Source: JAIVJN01 sp036732565 (lineage in GTDB: Bacteria > Acidobacteriota > Vicinamibacteria > Vicinamibacterales > UBA2999). Taken from it: a stretch of 15,624 bases of DNA. The notes under the pieces were generated by a model that was not told the DNA's origin, did not search any database, and was given only the letters and a program-made list of their open reading frames with translations. The DNA lies in NCBI GenBank assembly GCA_036732565.1, contig DAINCF010000121.1:1-15624 (forward strand), read 5' to 3'. Of the stretch, positions 1 to 6,381 are shown piece after piece (position 1 is the stretch's first letter; each line of letters starts with the position of its first letter). The translations under genes were made by a program, and so were the position numbers.

Positions 1-22
1 GGGCCGGCTCTCACCGCTGAGG

Positions 23-38
23 AAGGCCTGAAGGCCTG
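23..38. repeat. Tandem and palindromic AAGGCCTG repeat
   Basis: AAGGCCTG occurs twice back to back. Because AGGCCT is its own reverse complement, the pair can also fold as AGGCCT-GA-AGGCCT. It runs into a GCGCTACGTAC stretch. From memory, similar 'caggccttcaggcc' motifs are dispersed in intergenic DNA of Vicinamibacteria; I cannot confirm that here. No gene is attached to it. Confidence 0.45.
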
Positions 39-97
39 CGCTACGTACAATTTCGCCAGCCGTTTGGAACTCCACTCTCTGATCGGAGACTCAAGGA

Positions 98-192
98 TGG
101 GACAAACAGGTGGTTGTCCCGCGATCGGCGCGAGCTTGATTCCTTGAAGAATTTGGCCGATTTCTGACGGTCGATCGAGAGGGTTTGTCCCA
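98..192. repeat. 95-bp segment with perfect 10-bp terminal inverted repeats
   Basis: TGGGACAAAC at 98-107 and GTTTGTCCCA at 183-192 are exact reverse complements and bound a 95-bp segment. A third, partial copy (TTGTCCC, 114-120) lies inside and can pair with 99-105 as a 7-bp hairpin. No target-site duplication is visible in the flanks and no ORF is convincing inside. It could be an IS end remnant, a MITE-like element, or a chance or regulatory palindrome. Confidence 0.45.
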
Positions 193-456
193 CGGCGCCA
201 GGAACGTCGCCAGGGCAGAGACGACGGGCGGCCGTGGATTGGATACGCCCCACTGGTGAATCGCGCATTGTCGAAGCACGGAGCGGCGTCGGGCAGGCAA
301 GTGCGTTCGCGGTCGACCGAGCCGCTGTCCCTGTCGCCGAGCTCGTGCCAAACAGCGCGTTTCGAAAGGCGCGCCGAAGCGTCGCTCGCGGCGCCCCGGT
401 GGGAATCTTAGCGCCGCATGCTCCCGAGAGTGCCAGGCAAGTAGGCGGGCGGCCAA
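193..456. other. Stretch without a recognisable gene
   Basis: With the repeats before it, positions 1-456 hold no ORF I can assign. The open frames on both strands have arginine-rich, low-complexity translations typical of non-coding high-GC DNA. The N-terminal half of the bacterioferritin remnant at 457 would be expected here, but I see no ferritin-like sequence. The short AKWL codons at 452-463, one frame off, may be its last trace. Confidence 0.4.
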
Positions 457-737
457 GTGGCTGCGGAAGTCTTGCCAGCGGTGATCGGGATGCCGAGCGT
501 CACGGCGATGCCGGTGAAGAACACGGACAAACCCATGGAGACGCTGCAGGCGGATCTCGACAACGAAGCCGAGACCATGCGCAACTATCGCGAGCGAGTC
601 AAAGAGTGCGAGGCGCTTGGCGAGTTCGCGCTCTGCGAAACATTCGCGAGATCCTGAAGCAGGAACACCTGATCGATCTCGCGACGGCACTTGGCATCGA
701 GGTGCCGGATGTGAGCGCGATGGCAACAGCCAGATAG
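457..737 (+). pseudogene. Bacterioferritin (ferritin-like) C-terminal fragment, frameshifted
   Basis: Bacterioferritins are four-helix di-iron proteins that store iron. Read from 457, the frame gives MPSVTAMPVKNTDKP, then LQADLDNEAETMRNYRERV and KECEALGEFALCE, which matches the helix C to D part of bacterioferritin-like proteins. At about 640 it runs into a stop at 655-657. The family sequence resumes in another frame with NIREILKQEHLIDLATALG and IEVPDVS, ending at 737. One missing A in the run near 638-642 would explain the shift. The segment corresponding to the usual Glu-x-x-His ligand reads QEH, so two residues also seem to be missing there. The N-terminal half is absent. This is a dead gene fragment; the family assignment comes from recalled family patterns and is fairly firm, the exact ancestral sequence is not. 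Confidence 0.72.
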
Positions 738-750
738 CTTGAGCTTAGGT

Positions 751-3411
751 TCAACCGCGGCGCAAGACAGCCACTGGATCGATCCGCGTGGCTCGCCACG
801 ACGGAATCAGCGTGGCGATGAGGCCAACCACGATGAGCACGGTCGCCACGGTGAACGCGGTCAGCGGGTCGGTGGGACTCACGCCGACCAACAGGCGATC
901 GATCGTTCCCGTCAGCATCCACGCGATCGCGAAACCGGCGACGATACCGACGCTCACCAGTCGCACACCCGTGCTGGCCACCCAGCTGACGAGCCGCGAT
1001 CCGTCTGCGCCGAGGGCCATGCGAATGGCGATCTCCCGCGATCGTTCGCGTACTCGCTGCGAAAGCACACCGTACACACTGAGCACCGCCAGGAAGATCG
1101 CCGCCGACGCAAAAACTAGCAGCGTCACCATTGTCTGTCGATCTCGCGCGTAGGTGGCGTCCATCAGATCCTCGAGCGCATTCAAACCGTGGGCGGGTTT
1201 CTGTGGGTCCAGTTCTTTCAGCGCTTGTCGAACGGCTGGTATCATCGCCCGCGGATCACCATTCGCGCGGATGACGACATTCAGCACCAGATACGGGTGG
1301 GGTGCGTGCGGGATATAGATTTCGGCCAGCGGCTCGCTGCGCGGTCCGCGAAACCTCACGTCGCCGACGACGCCGACAATCTCGTATGGATAGGTGCCCG
1401 CCGTGCTGTAGTCGACGACAAGCTGGCGGCCGACGGCGCGCTGTCCGGGCCAGAGCCGCCGGGCGAGCGTTTCACTGACCATGATTACTCGAGGCGACGT
1501 CGGCTGATCCCGATCGTCGAACGCGCGGCCATCGGCGATGCGAAGTTTCATCGCCGGGAAATAACCCGGCGTCACCGTCCGCACCGACGCCGGGGTCTGC
1601 TGTACGCGATCGGCGGCAATTCCTTCAGGCCACACGGGGCGTTCGAAGTCGGGACCCAGCGGGCTGGTTGGCACCGTGGTCGCTGCACCAACCGCCGTGA
1701 CACGCGGAATCGCCGCCAACCGTTCGAACAACGTCCGGTAATACGCTCGGACCTTGTCTTGGGTGTTGTACGCCTCCTTATCGAGAAACACCGGCGCGAC
1801 AAGAACACCGCGAGGATCGAATCCGGGATCGGTCGCCCGCAGATGAAGATAGCTCCGAACCAGCAACGTAGAGCCGGCGAGCAACACGACGGCAAGAGCC
1901 ATCTGTGCGATCACCATGCCGTCACGCAACGCATGTCGCTGCGCGCTGTCGGTTAGCCTCAGCGCCAGCCCACCTGAAGCCGGAATTGCGCTTGCGCGAG
2001 TGCGGTGCCAAGCCTGCGGAAGACCCGAGAAGACTGCGGTGAGAATCGTAATGGCAGCAATGAAGAGCAGCGCGCGGTTGTCCAACGACACCTCATCGAG
2101 GCGTGGCAGATCGGTGGTGAGGCTCGGCAACAGACGCAAGCCGGTCGTCGCGAGCGCGAGACCCAGCAGACCGCCGCCACCGGCTAGCAGGACCGATTCC
2201 ATCATGAATTGGCCCAGCAATCGCCGCGTCGACGCGCCCAGCGCGAGCCGCACGGTCGTCTCGTCCGCACGAGCGAGTCCTCGCATCAGCGAGAGGAGGG
2301 CGACGTTCGCGCAGGCGACCAACAGGACGAGTCCGACAGCGGCCAGGAGGATCCAGAGAACGGTTGCGGTTTCACCGACGGTTTCAACGTCCAGCGGCGA
2401 CAGGCGCACGCCCCACCCGCGATTCGAGTCTGGATATCTCGCCCCGAGATCGCGAGCCACGCCGTTCAGCTGATCCTCGGCCTGCGCGATCGAGACGTCT
2501 CGGTTGAGCCGCGCGAGCCCACCCAAATAATGCTGATCGCGGAGCGAGTCACCGGCGACGCTCCACGGAATCCACAGTCGAACGCCAGGTTCTGGTAGCT
2601 CCAGCCCTGGCGGCATCACGCCGACGATCGTGAAAGGCTTGCGATCGAGCAGGAGCGACTTCCCCACGACATTGCTGGCGGAGCCAAACCGATCGCGCCA
2701 CATCGCGTGCGAGAGGATGACGACCGGGTCCGCACCAGTGGGAGCAAGAGCGTTGCTGTAGGTCGCACTCCTCACTTCCTCAGACGTAAACGTCCGGCCG
2801 AGCGCTGGAGAGACGCCGACCACTGCGAAGAAGTCGTCGGTAACCTGCGCTGTCAGCAGAGCTTCGGCGTTGCCGTCCACGCTGACGGTCCGGCCCATCG
2901 TGTAGTAGCCGGCGATGCCGGCGAACGATGAAGCGCCGCGGCGCCAATCGTCGATATTGCCGGTGGCGACGCCGGTGCGGTCCACTCCAGCGGTCTGGTT
3001 ACTGTCGAAGATGCGCACCAGACGATCGGGAGCGGGATATCGAAGCGGCGACAGAACTATGCCGTTGACGAGCGCGAACAGGATGGCGCTGACACCTATG
3101 CCGACGCCCATCGTCGCGATTGACAATGCTGTCAACCCCGGCGATCGGCGAAGCACGCGAGCGGCCTGCGCGAGCTCGCGCCACACTTGCTCGAACGCAA
3201 ACCCGGTGCGCTCTTCGCGGATCTGTTCGCGCGCCCACTGGATGTTGCCGAGCTCGACGCGCGCCACACGGTGGGCCTCACGCTCGTCCATGCCGCAAGC
3301 CACCTTGTGCGCAGCCAGCATCTCGATATGCGCCGTCATCTCTGCGGCCGCCTCGCGATCGAGGCGGTCGCGTCCGACGATCTCGATGAGCCGTCGCCAG
3401 AGCCCTCTCAT
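751..3411 (-). CDS. ADOP-family MacB/FtsX-like ABC permease (module 1)
   Basis: The 886-residue protein is an acidobacterial duplicated orphan permease: two MacB-PCD/FtsX units fused in one chain, without an ATPase gene beside it. Residues 1-90 form a soluble prefix (LDREAAAEMTAHIE) typical of this family. A membrane segment at 94-120 is followed by a large extracytoplasmic domain. Predicted membrane segments lie near 350-372, 399-426, 446-463, 498-518, 762-782, 815-838 and 854-871, giving eight in all. Each half carries the FtsX signature (ETTVRLALGAS at 385-394, REIAIRMALGA at 792-802), and the end SWRATRIDPVAVLRRG is characteristic. The frame is open for 86 codons upstream, but that part is antisense-like and runs through the PadR gene. 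I chose ATG at 3411 because AAGGGGAG lies 7 nt before it and it begins 4 nt after the PadR stop, so the two genes are very likely co-transcribed. Substrate unknown; partner ATPase must be elsewhere. Confidence 0.93.
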   Translation of the reverse strand: MRGLWRRLIEIVGRDRLDREAAAEMTAHIEMLAAHKVACGMDEREAHRVARVELGNIQWAREQIREERTGFAFEQVWRELAQAARVLRRSPGLTALSIATMGVGIGVSAILFALVNGIVLSPLRYPAPDRLVRIFDSNQTAGVDRTGVATGNIDDWRRGASSFAGIAGYYTMGRTVSVDGNAEALLTAQVTDDFFAVVGVSPALGRTFTSEEVRSATYSNALAPTGADPVVILSHAMWRDRFGSASNVVGKSLLLDRKPFTIVGVMPPGLELPEPGVRLWIPWSVAGDSLRDQHYLGGLARLNRDVSIAQAEDQLNGVARDLGARYPDSNRGWGVRLSPLDVETVGETATVLWILLAAVGLVLLVACANVALLSLMRGLARADETTVRLALGASTRRLLGQFMMESVLLAGGGGLLGLALATTGLRLLPSLTTDLPRLDEVSLDNRALLFIAAITILTAVFSGLPQAWHRTRASAIPASGGLALRLTDSAQRHALRDGMVIAQMALAVVLLAGSTLLVRSYLHLRATDPGFDPRGVLVAPVFLDKEAYNTQDKVRAYYRTLFERLAAIPRVTAVGAATTVPTSPLGPDFERPVWPEGIAADRVQQTPASVRTVTPGYFPAMKLRIADGRAFDDRDQPTSPRVIMVSETLARRLWPGQRAVGRQLVVDYSTAGTYPYEIVGVVGDVRFRGPRSEPLAEIYIPHAPHPYLVLNVVIRANGDPRAMIPAVRQALKELDPQKPAHGLNALEDLMDATYARDRQTMVTLLVFASAAIFLAVLSVYGVLSQRVRERSREIAIRMALGADGSRLVSWVASTGVRLVSVGIVAGFAIAWMLTGTIDRLLVGVSPTDPLTAFTVATVLIVVGLIATLIPSWRATRIDPVAVLRRG

Positions 3412-3415
3412 CGCA

Positions 3416-3733
3416 CTACTCCCCTTGCGTGCCGAGCACGCGCACCATCGCGGTGACGTTGAGCTCCCAGGCCTTCCGTCCCTTGGCGAGGCGCCGGCGG
3501 CCGGCCGCGGTGATCTTGTAGAACCGTGCGCGGCGGTTATTGTCGGAGACATCCCATTCGGATTTGACCATCCCAGTCCGCTCGAGCCGTTGCAAGGCGG
3601 GATACAGCGCTCCCAGCGTGATGCGGAAAACGCCCCCTGACGTCTGCTCGATGCGTTGGCCAATGCCATAACCGTGCAACGGCTCCAGATCGAGGGTCTT
3701 GAGGATCAGTAGATCGAGTTTTTCGAGGGCCAC
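3416..3733 (-). CDS. PadR-family transcriptional regulator (module 1)
   Basis: This 105-residue protein is a PadR-type winged-helix repressor. The N-terminus (LDLLILKTLDLEPLHGYGIG) and the segment GALYPALQRLERTGMVKSEW (41-60) are the classic PadR recognition-helix and wing region. The wing continues in RARFYKITAAGRRRLA. There is no long C-terminal coiled-coil domain beyond one helix, so it belongs to the short PadR class that dimerises through the last helix. The start is GTG at 3733, with AGGAGA about 6 nt upstream. It sits in a promoter-operator-padR-permease order, with a perfect inverted repeat just upstream, which points to autorepression of the whole unit. The inducing ligand cannot be read from the sequence. 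Family assignment is firm. Confidence 0.93.
   Translation of the reverse strand: MALEKLDLLILKTLDLEPLHGYGIGQRIEQTSGGVFRITLGALYPALQRLERTGMVKSEWDVSDNNRRARFYKITAAGRRRLAKGRKAWELNVTAMVRVLGTQGE
3419..3426 (-). promoter_or_regulatory. Ribosome binding site of ADOP permease 1
   Basis: AAGGGGAG on the minus strand, 7 nt before the ATG at 3411 and inside the last codons of the PadR gene. It decides the permease start against the longer open frame and suggests coupled translation. Confidence 0.7.
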
Positions 3734-3739
3734 CGCTGT

Positions 3740-3768
3740 CTCCTATCTAAATCGATAGGAGTATAGCA
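3740..3768 (-). promoter_or_regulatory. Promoter with PadR operator (inverted repeat) for padR1-ADOP1
   Basis: CTCCTATC (3740-3747) and GATAGGAG (3754-3761) form a perfect 8-bp inverted repeat with a 6-nt spacer. On the minus strand an extended -10, TGC-TATACT, lies at 3768-3760, overlapping the repeat by two bases, so the repeat covers the expected start point near 3753. I see no good -35, which fits an extended -10 promoter. The downstream arm also supplies the AGGAG ribosome binding site of padR. Binding here would block both initiation and ribosome access. That the ligand is the neighbouring PadR is inference. Confidence 0.65.
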
Positions 3769-3778
3769 CATACAGGAA

Positions 3779-4051
3779 ATGGGATCCGGCAGACGGCACA
3801 CGGAGCCGATCGAGTTGGCATTCTCGCGAATACACGAGCGATTGCGCCAACGGCGATCGACGACAGCCCGGATAATGCCGCCTCCATGGGTGTTCGGCGT
3901 CGTCGGCCTAATCGGTGCGGGCTTCGCTGGTTGGGGAGGGCTGCAGACCCAAGTAGCGCTCGCAGGGGCGCTGGTCGCACTCTTGTCTCTCGTCCTGCTC
4001 GTTGCCCGAATGGAAGCGCCGCACCGACTCGGAGCCGTACGACGTGGGTGA
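3779..4051 (+). CDS. Small putative two-helix membrane protein, unknown
   Basis: This 90-codon frame is divergent from the PadR gene. I do not recognise it. After a basic N-terminal third, two hydrophobic stretches follow: WVFGVVGLIGAGFAGWGGL (about 36-54) and VALAGALVALLSLVLLVARM (about 58-78), which could be a membrane hairpin. The start at 3779 has AGGA only 1 nt before it, too close; an internal ATG at 3875, just before the first hydrophobic stretch, is an alternative. Its last codons overlap the beginning of an IS5 transposase remnant in another frame (from about 4038), so the 3' end may be truncated or made of IS sequence. It may be a real small gene, a truncated one, or chance. Confidence 0.33.
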   Translation: MGSGRRHTEPIELAFSRIHERLRQRRSTTARIMPPPWVFGVVGLIGAGFAGWGGLQTQVALAGALVALLSLVLLVARMEAPHRLGAVRRG

Positions 4052-4335
4052 TTTCGTTGGGCTGATGCGCGTTGCACACGACGCCACACGTCACCCAGAA
4101 CCAGGCGCACCCAGGCGGCAGCGCGATTGACGAGCGCACCACGCGGCACGACGGCTACGCCATGAGCCAACACGCGCGCCCGCGGATCGAGCCGGCGTTC
4201 GGCTGGCTGAAGACGATCGCCTGGATCCGCAAGGTGAAGCTGCGCGGGCTGCCCAAGGTGGACTGGCTGTTCGTGTTCGCGAGTGCCGCGTTCAACCTGA
4301 TGCGTCTGCCCAAGTTGCTGCCGAGGCCGGCCTAA
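4038..4335 (+). pseudogene. IS5-type transposase, C-terminal fragment with frameshift
   Basis: The fragment is the end of a DDE transposase of the IS4/IS5 superfamily. From 4084 it reads PHVTQN, then SAIDERTTRHDGYAMSQ, RPRIEPAFGWLKT, KLRGLPKVDWLFVFASAAFN and LMRLPKLLPRPA. This contains the Y-R-E-K type signature with the third catalytic acid in RIEPAFGWLK. Upstream, in another frame (4038-4082), YDVGDFVGLMRVAHDA continues the same family pattern, so bases have been lost near 4082. The region with the first two catalytic Asp residues is missing altogether. The remnant cannot transpose. The downstream 140 nt up to about 4474 are probably the right end of the same element. Confidence 0.8.
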
Positions 4336-4474
4336 CGAGGGCGACGTGTCTGTAATCGACCACTCGGCGTCTCGTCCACGCGCGGCACCCGCACGCAGCG
4401 AGCGCTTCACGACGCGATTCACGGGCCGGCGACGGATGCAGGTCACCATAATTGGCGGTTTTTCAGCGGCCTCC
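4038..4474 (+). mobile_element. Truncated IS5-family element (right end)
   Basis: It comprises the transposase fragment plus its 3' flank. The flank ends in a GGTTTTTCAGCGGCCTCC stretch just before CTAG, after which istB-derived codons begin at 4475. The abrupt change from IS5-like to istB-like sequence at this point suggests the IS5 right end. The left end is gone, so no terminal inverted repeat pair or target duplication can be checked. The exact right boundary is inferred. Confidence 0.5.
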
Positions 4475-4573
4475 CTAGAGCTGATCATGCGGCGCTACGA
4501 ACGGGCCTCGACGCTGCTGACGTCCAACCGACCCGTGGACGACTGGGGTAAGCTGCTCGGCGACACCGCCGCC
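4475..4573 (+). pseudogene. istB: IS21 helper ATPase IstB, internal-to-C-terminal fragment
   Basis: IstB is the AAA+ helper ATPase of IS21 transposons. Codons from 4475 read LELIMRRYERASTLLTSNRP, then VDDWGKLLGDTAA, a close match to the well conserved sensor-1 region (STLLTSNRP) and downstream part of IstB. Homology starts and stops abruptly: before it lies the IS5-type flank, after 4573 the expected VTALLDRLLHH continuation is absent and the frame ends at 4606. The upstream frame from GTG 4346 is not IstB. No istA is visible. It is a scar of an older IS21 insertion, later broken by IS5 and deletions. Confidence 0.8.
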
Positions 4574-4799
4574 ATGCGACACCCCCCTACTCGAATGGAT
4601 GCCTGACAAGCCCAGCGGGAAGATACGGATTACCCCACAGGGCACAAGCATGTTGACGCGATCCTGCAGCGTCATTGGTCGCGGTAGTCAACACGCAGCA
4701 TTAACGAGACTGCCGACTTCCGTCACGGCCTGCTAGGGCGTCAAGTTGGGCGTCAGCCTCCCGCAGAGAGCTCGAAATCGTTGGATTTACTAAGGAAAC

Positions 4800-4875
4800 T
4801 GGAGCCGGCGGTCGGACTTGAACCGACGACCTGCTGATTACGAATCAGCTGCTCTACCAACTGAGCTACGCCGGC
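4800..4875 (-). tRNA. tRNA-Thr (anticodon CGT)
   Basis: All arms fold. Acceptor GCCGGCG pairs with CGCCGGC, D arm GCTC/GAGC, anticodon stem GCTGA/TCAGC with loop TTCGTAA, variable loop AGGTC, T arm GTCGG/CCGAC with loop TTCAAGT. The discriminator is T and CCA is encoded, 76 nt in all. Anticodon CGT (4840-4842) reads the Thr codon ACG. A weak -10-like TAAGAT lies about 55 nt upstream; no clear terminator is seen. IS remnants lie on its 3' side, as is common near tRNA genes, but I found no duplicated tRNA 3' end that would mark an att site. Confidence 0.97.
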
Positions 4876-4961
4876 CGGCCTTGGAGGGACGCTCCCAATC
4901 GGCCTCGCGGCCATGAGAGCGAAGGGTCGATCTTAACACAGGCCCCAGAACCGCCGCCCAG

Positions 4962-5040
4962 TCATCGGGCGACAGTGACGCCGTTGATGAAGAGCGTCTG
5001 CGCCTGATCCAGTGTGACCGTGGCGAGGCCATGCGACGTC
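4962..5040 (-). other. Possible remnant of a duplicated SDR 3' end
   Basis: Downstream of the SDR stop, the minus strand contains CAGACGCTCTTCATCAACGG, differing at only two adjacent bases from the SDR's own penultimate segment (CAGACCGTCTTCATCAACGG). It is read in a frame giving QTLFINGVTVAR followed by a stop, comparable to QTVFINGGLLTR of the intact SDR. It could be the tail of a second, lost SDR copy or an alternative end brought in by duplication. No start or catalytic core remains. Confidence 0.35.
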
Positions 5041-5049
5041 CCTGCGCCC

Positions 5050-5805
5050 TCATCGCGTGAGCAACCCGCCGTTGATGAAGACGGTCTGGCCCGTGAGCCA
5101 ATGGGCCTCGGGTGAAACCAGGAACTCCACGAGCGGCACTACGTCCGGGACGCGGCCAAGACCGCCGGTCATCTGCGTGATGAACGCGACCGACTCCGGG
5201 GTTTCGGCGGCGTAGAAGAACGGGGTGTCGAGCGCGCCCGGCGCGACCGTGTTCACGGTGATCCGTCGTTCTCGGAGCTGCTGCGCCAGATCGCGCGAGA
5301 AATGCTCGAGCGAGGCTTTGCTGCCGGCATAAACGCCATAGAACGGCACCGACATCCCGAGAATCGACGTCGCGATGTTCACAATCCTGCCATCGTCGCT
5401 CATCCGCCGGGCGGCCTGCTGCATGCACAGGAAGGGCCCTTTAGCGTTGACCGCGTAGGCCGCGTCGAAGTCTGCTTCCGTGATCTCGGCGATGGGCTTC
5501 TTGATGATGATGCCGGCGTTGTTGATGAGAATGTCGACGCGTCCGAAGGCCTCGAACGCCGCGTCGAACAGCCGCTCGGGCGTGCGGGGATTCATCAGGT
5601 CGCCTGCCGCGGTGACGGCGCGCGTGCCCTGCGCGCCGACGAGCCGCGCGGTCTCGTCGGCGTCCATCTTCGACGGAGCGCCGTTGTAGTGCACGACGAC
5701 ATCGGCGCCTCGACGCGCCAACGCTTCCGCGTACGCTCGTCCCTGATTCCGTGCGGCGCCGGTGATGAGCGCCACCTTGCCTACGAGTGTCTGCTGTCCG
5801 TTCAT
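5050..5805 (-). CDS. Short-chain dehydrogenase/reductase (SDR), classical type
   Basis: The 251-residue protein is a soluble NAD(P)-dependent oxidoreductase of the FabG-like classical SDR class, of usual length. The cofactor-binding glycine motif is TGAARNQGRA (15-24), slightly divergent from TGxxxGxG. LINNAG (93-98) follows, then the catalytic tetrad Asn120 (AVN), Ser147 (IATS), Tyr159 and Lys163 (YAGSK), and the PG motif at 189-190. No acidic residue clearly ends strand 2 (VVVHYNG), so NADPH preference is possible. The frame opens 6 codons earlier at 5823, but GGAAGGAGC lies just before ATG 5805, so I chose that start. It is divergent from an HxlR regulator, a common pairing in which HxlR represses the reductase gene. 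Substrate unknown; 3-oxoacyl, quinone or aldehyde reduction are all possible. Confidence 0.94.
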   Translation of the reverse strand: MNGQQTLVGKVALITGAARNQGRAYAEALARRGADVVVHYNGAPSKMDADETARLVGAQGTRAVTAAGDLMNPRTPERLFDAAFEAFGRVDILINNAGIIIKKPIAEITEADFDAAYAVNAKGPFLCMQQAARRMSDDGRIVNIATSILGMSVPFYGVYAGSKASLEHFSRDLAQQLRERRITVNTVAPGALDTPFFYAAETPESVAFITQMTGGLGRVPDVVPLVEFLVSPEAHWLTGQTVFINGGLLTR

Positions 5806-5833
5806 CGAAGCTCCTTCCGTCAAAACAGATCAC

Positions 5834-5861
5834 GTAGGGGCGGCTCGCGAGCCGCCCCTAC
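5834..5861. repeat. 28-bp perfect palindrome in the SDR-HxlR spacer
   Basis: GTAGGGGCGGCTCG followed directly by its exact reverse complement CGAGCCGCCCCTAC gives a 14-bp stem with no spacer. It lies 28 nt before the SDR start, so on the minus strand it would form a strong hairpin in the 5' leader. A partial copy (TGTAGGGGAG) lies at about 5877-5886. It has no T tract after it on either strand, so it is not a standard terminator. A REP-like dispersed repeat is the most likely reading. Confidence 0.65.
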
Positions 5862-5896
5862 ACCGTCACCATCAGTTGTAGGGGAGTCGGTATCCG

Positions 5897-5944
5897 TTGG
5901 CAAGAAGGCACCCTGGAGTTCTATACTTACCACGAGGAAAGTAT
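5897..5944 (+). promoter_or_regulatory. Putative HxlR promoter and operator
   Basis: A -10-like TATACT (5922-5927) lies 15 nt before the HxlR ATG, with TTGGCA at 5897-5902 as a -35 at a long 19-nt spacing. ATACTT (5923-5928) and AAGTAT (5939-5944) form a 6-bp inverted repeat with a 10-nt spacer that covers the -10, ribosome binding site and start codon. TACTTAC-type half-sites are known for HxlR/DUF24 operators. This suggests autoregulation; the assignment is inference. Confidence 0.42.
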
Positions 5945-6350
5945 GCCCAGTCAGACGGCACGTGAGACGCCGAAGCCGGCGAAAGCCGCGCTCGTGCGCG
6001 AGATTCTGGAGCGCGTGGCGGACAAGTGGACCTTGCTGGTGATCGACGCGCTCGAGGGCGGGGAGCTGCGCTTCACCCGCGTCGGCGATCGCGTCGGCGG
6101 CGTCAGTCAGAAGATGCTGACGAAGACCCTCCGGCAGCTCGAACGCGATGGTCTCGTCACCCGCCGCGTGCATCCAGTCGTGCCGCCGCGCGTGGACTAC
6201 AAGCTGACGCCGCTCGGAAGAAAGTTAGGGCAGGCGCTCTGCGGCGTCTGGGAATGGGCCGATCGGCATGTCAACGACGTGCACAAGGCGAGGCACGCCT
6301 ACGATGCGGCGCGAGCGCGACGTGCCGCCGCCGACGCCAGGTCGAGCTGA
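5943..6350 (+). CDS. HxlR-family (DUF24) transcriptional regulator
   Basis: The 135-residue winged-helix protein shows the HxlR pattern: VADKWTLLVIDAL (25-37), LRFTRVGDRVGGVSQKMLTK (42-61) with the recognition helix, LRQLERDGLVTRRV (63-76) and VPPRVDYKLTPLGRKL (80-95), which is the wing. GAGGAAAG directly before ATG 5943 supports the start. DUF24 redox sensors use a cysteine near the N-terminus; here the only Cys is residue 100, in the C-terminal helix, so thiol sensing of that type is not supported. It is divergent from the SDR, its probable target, and its end faces the end of ADOP permease 2 with only 31 nt between the two, without an obvious terminator. The C-terminal tail (RARRAAADARSS) is basic and probably disordered. 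Confidence 0.93.
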   Translation: MPSQTARETPKPAKAALVREILERVADKWTLLVIDALEGGELRFTRVGDRVGGVSQKMLTKTLRQLERDGLVTRRVHPVVPPRVDYKLTPLGRKLGQALCGVWEWADRHVNDVHKARHAYDAARARRAAADARSS

Positions 6351-6381
6351 GGGCAGACCCCGCAGCCTATTCGGCGACGCG

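Noticed and set aside
91..726. Long minus-strand ORF (211 codons) across the first 700 bases
   Set aside because: The translation is rich in Arg, His and Pro without domain pattern, and it lies antisense to the recognisable bacterioferritin fragment; typical of spurious frames in high-GC DNA.
3412..3669. N-terminal extension of ADOP permease 1 from 3669
   Set aside because: The 86 extra residues run through the PadR gene, do not resemble ADOP N-termini, and a strong ribosome binding site precedes ATG 3411.
4480..4875. Genomic-island attachment site at the tRNA-Thr 3' end
   Set aside because: No second copy of the tRNA 3' end and no integrase gene were found in the window.
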